A program made the position numbers and the translations under genes. Under the pieces are notes generated by a model. It saw only the letters and a list, made by a program, of their open reading frames with translations. It did no database searches and was not told where the DNA came from. A stretch of DNA of 8,734 nucleotides from Flammeovirgaceae bacterium UBA5867 (GTDB lineage: Bacteria > Bacteroidota > Bacteroidia > Cytophagales > Cyclobacteriaceae): assembly GCA_002432545.1 (NCBI GenBank), contig DJFR01000271.1:1-8734 (forward strand). Reading direction: 5' to 3'. Of the stretch, positions 6,991 through 8,734 are shown piece by piece. Each line of letters starts with the position of its first letter. Within the stretch, counting starts at the first letter, position 1.

Positions 6991-7548
6991 ATGATGGATT
7001 TTTTGATCAGTCTGTTTTTTGTCGGTGCTATGTCGTTAACACCGGCCACACCGGAAGAAACATGCATCTGCAAGGGACAGGAAAAATTTCCAACGCCCCC
7101 GGCCGATCAGAATACACTCTTCTACATACAGCGCACACCCAATACGAATACGATCATCTATGCGCTGAACTATGAAAAGAAAGATCAGCTGGATGCAGAC
7201 AATCCTGTGCACCCATACTGGATACGCTACCAGGAGGAAGGACAAAAGGAAGAGTTATCTTTTATTCAACGTAACTATGCCTACGGACTGAAGACTGAAG
7301 ACCTCGGCAACGGTAAATTTGAATTACGCTTTGTGTCGTATAAGAAGCTTCCGTTTCATCTCGTCAAGTCTTCACGCGACAACCGCTACCATATACAGGC
7401 TGTTATCAATAACAGGAAGATTGAAGTGTCACGAGTTTTCTTACAGATTGAAGGCGGATCGTTCTGGTTGCCCAATGTAGTTTGCGCAGAAGTGAAAGGC
7501 ATAGATCCGGAGACGGGTGCTGAAATTGTTGAACGGTTTAAACCATGA
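6991..7548 (+). CDS. DUF4833-family exported protein, function unknown
   Basis: A 185-residue protein with a short hydrophobic N-terminus (MMDFLISLFFVGAMS) that looks like a signal peptide, with cleavage somewhere before residue 25; Cys25 and Cys27 follow (TCICKG). The mature part begins with LFYIQRTPNTNTIIYALNYE (43-62), then HPYWIRY (74-80), ELSFIQRNYAYGL (88-100) and a beta-rich C-terminus; this pattern matches DUF4833. No catalytic motif is recognisable. The gene starts 3 bp after the PIPS gene, and its stop overlaps the hydroxylase start (ATGA), so it is embedded between two lipid enzymes. Its export and position suggest an envelope or periplasmic role in the inositol-sphingolipid pathway, for example lipid binding or transport, but nothing in the sequence proves it. 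A lipoprotein is possible but the cysteine lacks a convincing lipobox. Confidence 0.75.
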   Translation: MMDFLISLFFVGAMSLTPATPEETCICKGQEKFPTPPADQNTLFYIQRTPNTNTIIYALNYEKKDQLDADNPVHPYWIRYQEEGQKEELSFIQRNYAYGLKTEDLGNGKFELRFVSYKKLPFHLVKSSRDNRYHIQAVINNRKIEVSRVFLQIEGGSFWLPNVVCAEVKGIDPETGAEIVERFKP

Positions 7549-8171
7549 GTGCTATGAAAAAGAATTTTGTGTCTAACTCACAGGAGTCAACACGCATGTT
7601 TAAAATGGATTGGATGGAGGCTCTGTCGAAAGTACATTTCTCTGTGCCGATCTTTGTATTTACTCCTGTCATTCTTTATTTCTCATGGCGCGCGTTTGCA
7701 GTAGCCAATAACAGTATACTGATATTTATAGCAAGCATTGCCGGAGGTTTGTTTATTTGGACACTGACGGAATATATACTGCATCGCTTTATATTTCATT
7801 TCGTACCTAAGTCTCGCTGGGGGTTGCGTTTGCATTTTATTTTCCATGGTGTACATCACGACTATCCCAACGATCGCTTACGCCTGGTAATGCCTCCTTC
7901 GGTAAGTATACCGTTGGCTACCGGTTTCTATTTCCTTTTTCAGTGGCTTCTGCCATTCCAATACCTGAATGGTTTTTTTGCTGCCTTCATTTTCGGATAC
8001 CTGGTATATGACATATCACATTATGCCATGCATCATTTGAATTTCACGAATCCAATCATGAAGAAAATAAAGCAACATCACATGCAGCATCACTATTCGA
8101 ACCCGGATCGCGGCTATGGTGTGAGCTCGGCACTGTGGGACAAAATATTCAGATCTGATTTTGAGAAATAA
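7545..8171 (+). CDS. Scs7/FA2H-like fatty-acid hydroxylase, probable ceramide 2-hydroxylase
   Basis: A 208-residue membrane di-iron hydroxylase of the fatty acid hydroxylase superfamily. Four histidine clusters are intact: HRFIFH (His80, His85), HFIFHGVHH (His97, His101, His104, His105), HYAMHH (His159, His163, His164) and HHMQHH (His178, His179, His182, His183). The segment HHDYPNDRLRLVMPP (104-118) is characteristic of Scs7p/FA2H, which put a 2-hydroxyl on the acyl chain of ceramide. Unlike yeast Scs7, there is no cytochrome b5 domain, so electrons must come from a separate donor. Hydrophobic stretches lie at about 32-48, 58-76 and 119-155. The ATG overlaps the DUF4833 stop. Family is confident; the ceramide substrate is inferred from the motif and neighbours, with carotenoid or other lipid hydroxylases as weaker alternatives. 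In-frame Mets at 4, 18 and 21 are possible starts. Confidence 0.88.
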   Translation: MSAMKKNFVSNSQESTRMFKMDWMEALSKVHFSVPIFVFTPVILYFSWRAFAVANNSILIFIASIAGGLFIWTLTEYILHRFIFHFVPKSRWGLRLHFIFHGVHHDYPNDRLRLVMPPSVSIPLATGFYFLFQWLLPFQYLNGFFAAFIFGYLVYDISHYAMHHLNFTNPIMKKIKQHHMQHHYSNPDRGYGVSSALWDKIFRSDFEK

Positions 8172-8734
8172 TACCAAATACCTCGACCTGCCTGTGTTTA
8201 ATTTTACGCTCAGGCACGTGCTTGTAGCCAGCACCGTGTCTGCTATATACCTTTTAGTGTCGTGGCTGCTGCTCGGTTTTAAAACAGATCAATTATTTCT
8301 CGCCGGTATATTCAGTGTGTGTTACCTCGCATCGTCATTCACACGCAAGTTTATTCTCGGCTTTTCCATATTTATAGTATACTGGATCATCTACGATTAT
8401 ATGAAAGCATTTCCAAACTATGCTTTCAACCCGGTACACATCCAGAGTTTGTATGATCTTGAGAAGAGCATCTTCGGAATCGCGCAGGGTGCATCTATAC
8501 TTACACCCAATGAGTTCTGGCTTCAACACAGTTTTACCTTCATCGATGTAATGACGGGTATATTTTACTTGTGCTGGATTCCGGTTCCGCTTGCCTTTGC
8601 TGCTTACCTGTTTTTTAAAGACAAGAGCAGATTCCTTGAATTTTCACTTACCTTCCTGTTCGTTAACCTGCTGGGCTTTGTGGTATATTATCTTTACCCG
8701 GCCGCACCACCGTGGTATGTGCAGAAATTTGGTT
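8161..8734 (+). CDS. AUR1-like PAP2-family protein, probable inositol phosphorylceramide synthase, 3' end outside window
   Basis: The frame is open from TTG at 8161 to the window edge (191 codons and one base). The first in-frame ATG is at 8401, which would delete the first two membrane helices, so a non-ATG start is likely: TTG 8161, overlapping the hydroxylase end by 11 bp, or ATT 8158 or GTG 8194; an in-frame TGA at 8122 bounds it upstream. The visible part is hydrophobic (about residues 18-40, 46-80, 128-152, 160-180), with YDYMKAFPNY (78-87), PVHIQSLYDLEKSIFG (91-106) and YPAAPPWY (179-186). The last matches the conserved PAPPWY-type motif of fungal AUR1 inositol phosphorylceramide synthase. 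The catalytic histidine motifs (expected PSLHSA and H-x3-D/Y) would lie beyond the window. Predicted reaction: phosphatidylinositol plus ceramide to inositol phosphorylceramide plus diacylglycerol. A generic PAP2 phosphatase is the alternative. Confidence 0.82.
   Translation, partial: MRNNTKYLDLPVFNFTLRHVLVASTVSAIYLLVSWLLLGFKTDQLFLAGIFSVCYLASSFTRKFILGFSIFIVYWIIYDYMKAFPNYAFNPVHIQSLYDLEKSIFGIAQGASILTPNEFWLQHSFTFIDVMTGIFYLCWIPVPLAFAAYLFFKDKSRFLEFSLTFLFVNLLGFVVYYLYPAAPPWYVQKFG

Noticed and set aside
8335..8529. 64-codon - strand ORF near the window end
   Set aside because: It lies antisense to the open AUR1-like frame, which carries membrane helices and the APPWY motif.

Overview
The window is a gene-dense stretch from a Bacteroidota bacterium, most likely a Cytophagales-like lineage. 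The evidence is a DUF5686 outer-membrane protein with an N-terminal carboxypeptidase-regulatory-like domain, a DUF4833 protein, the absence of clear Shine-Dalgarno sequences, and moderate GC. All ten genes lie on the + strand. Most junctions are stop/start overlaps or gaps of 3-10 bp, and the largest gap is 44 bp, so the block looks like one operon or part of one. I see no RNA genes, mobile elements, CRISPR arrays or convincing terminators. The first gene lacks its start and the last lacks its end because the window cuts them.

Layout: (1) 1-471, C-terminal part of a GNAT-like N-acyltransferase; (2) 468-1454, extended SDR / NAD-dependent epimerase-dehydratase; (3) 1499-2824, myo-inositol-3-phosphate synthase; (4) 2824-3273, PgpA-type phosphatase; (5) 3284-3652, GtrA-like small membrane protein; (6) 3649-6231, DUF5686 outer-membrane protein; (7) 6235-6987, CDP-alcohol phosphatidyltransferase of the phosphatidylinositol-phosphate synthase type; (8) 6991-7548, exported DUF4833 protein; (9) 7545-8171, Scs7/FA2H-like fatty-acid hydroxylase with a full histidine-box set; (10) 8161 to the window edge, AUR1-like PAP2-family protein, with a non-ATG start.

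Read together, the genes form a nearly complete route to inositol sphingolipids. MIPS turns glucose-6-phosphate into inositol-3-phosphate. The CDP-alcohol transferase joins this to CDP-diacylglycerol to give phosphatidylinositol phosphate. The PgpA phosphatase gives phosphatidylinositol. The AUR1-like enzyme would move phosphoinositol onto a ceramide. The Scs7-like hydroxylase would 2-hydroxylate the ceramide acyl chain. The two upstream genes (N-acyltransferase plus SDR) are candidates for ceramide-building steps, as in the Caulobacter bCerS/CerR pair. GtrA, DUF5686 and DUF4833 are the parts without an assigned step and may serve lipid topology or transport to the outer membrane. Inositol-lipid clusters are known in Bacteroides, but this one carries ceramide-tailoring genes and envelope proteins in the same transcription unit. 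All functional assignments come from reading motifs by eye; no database search was run.
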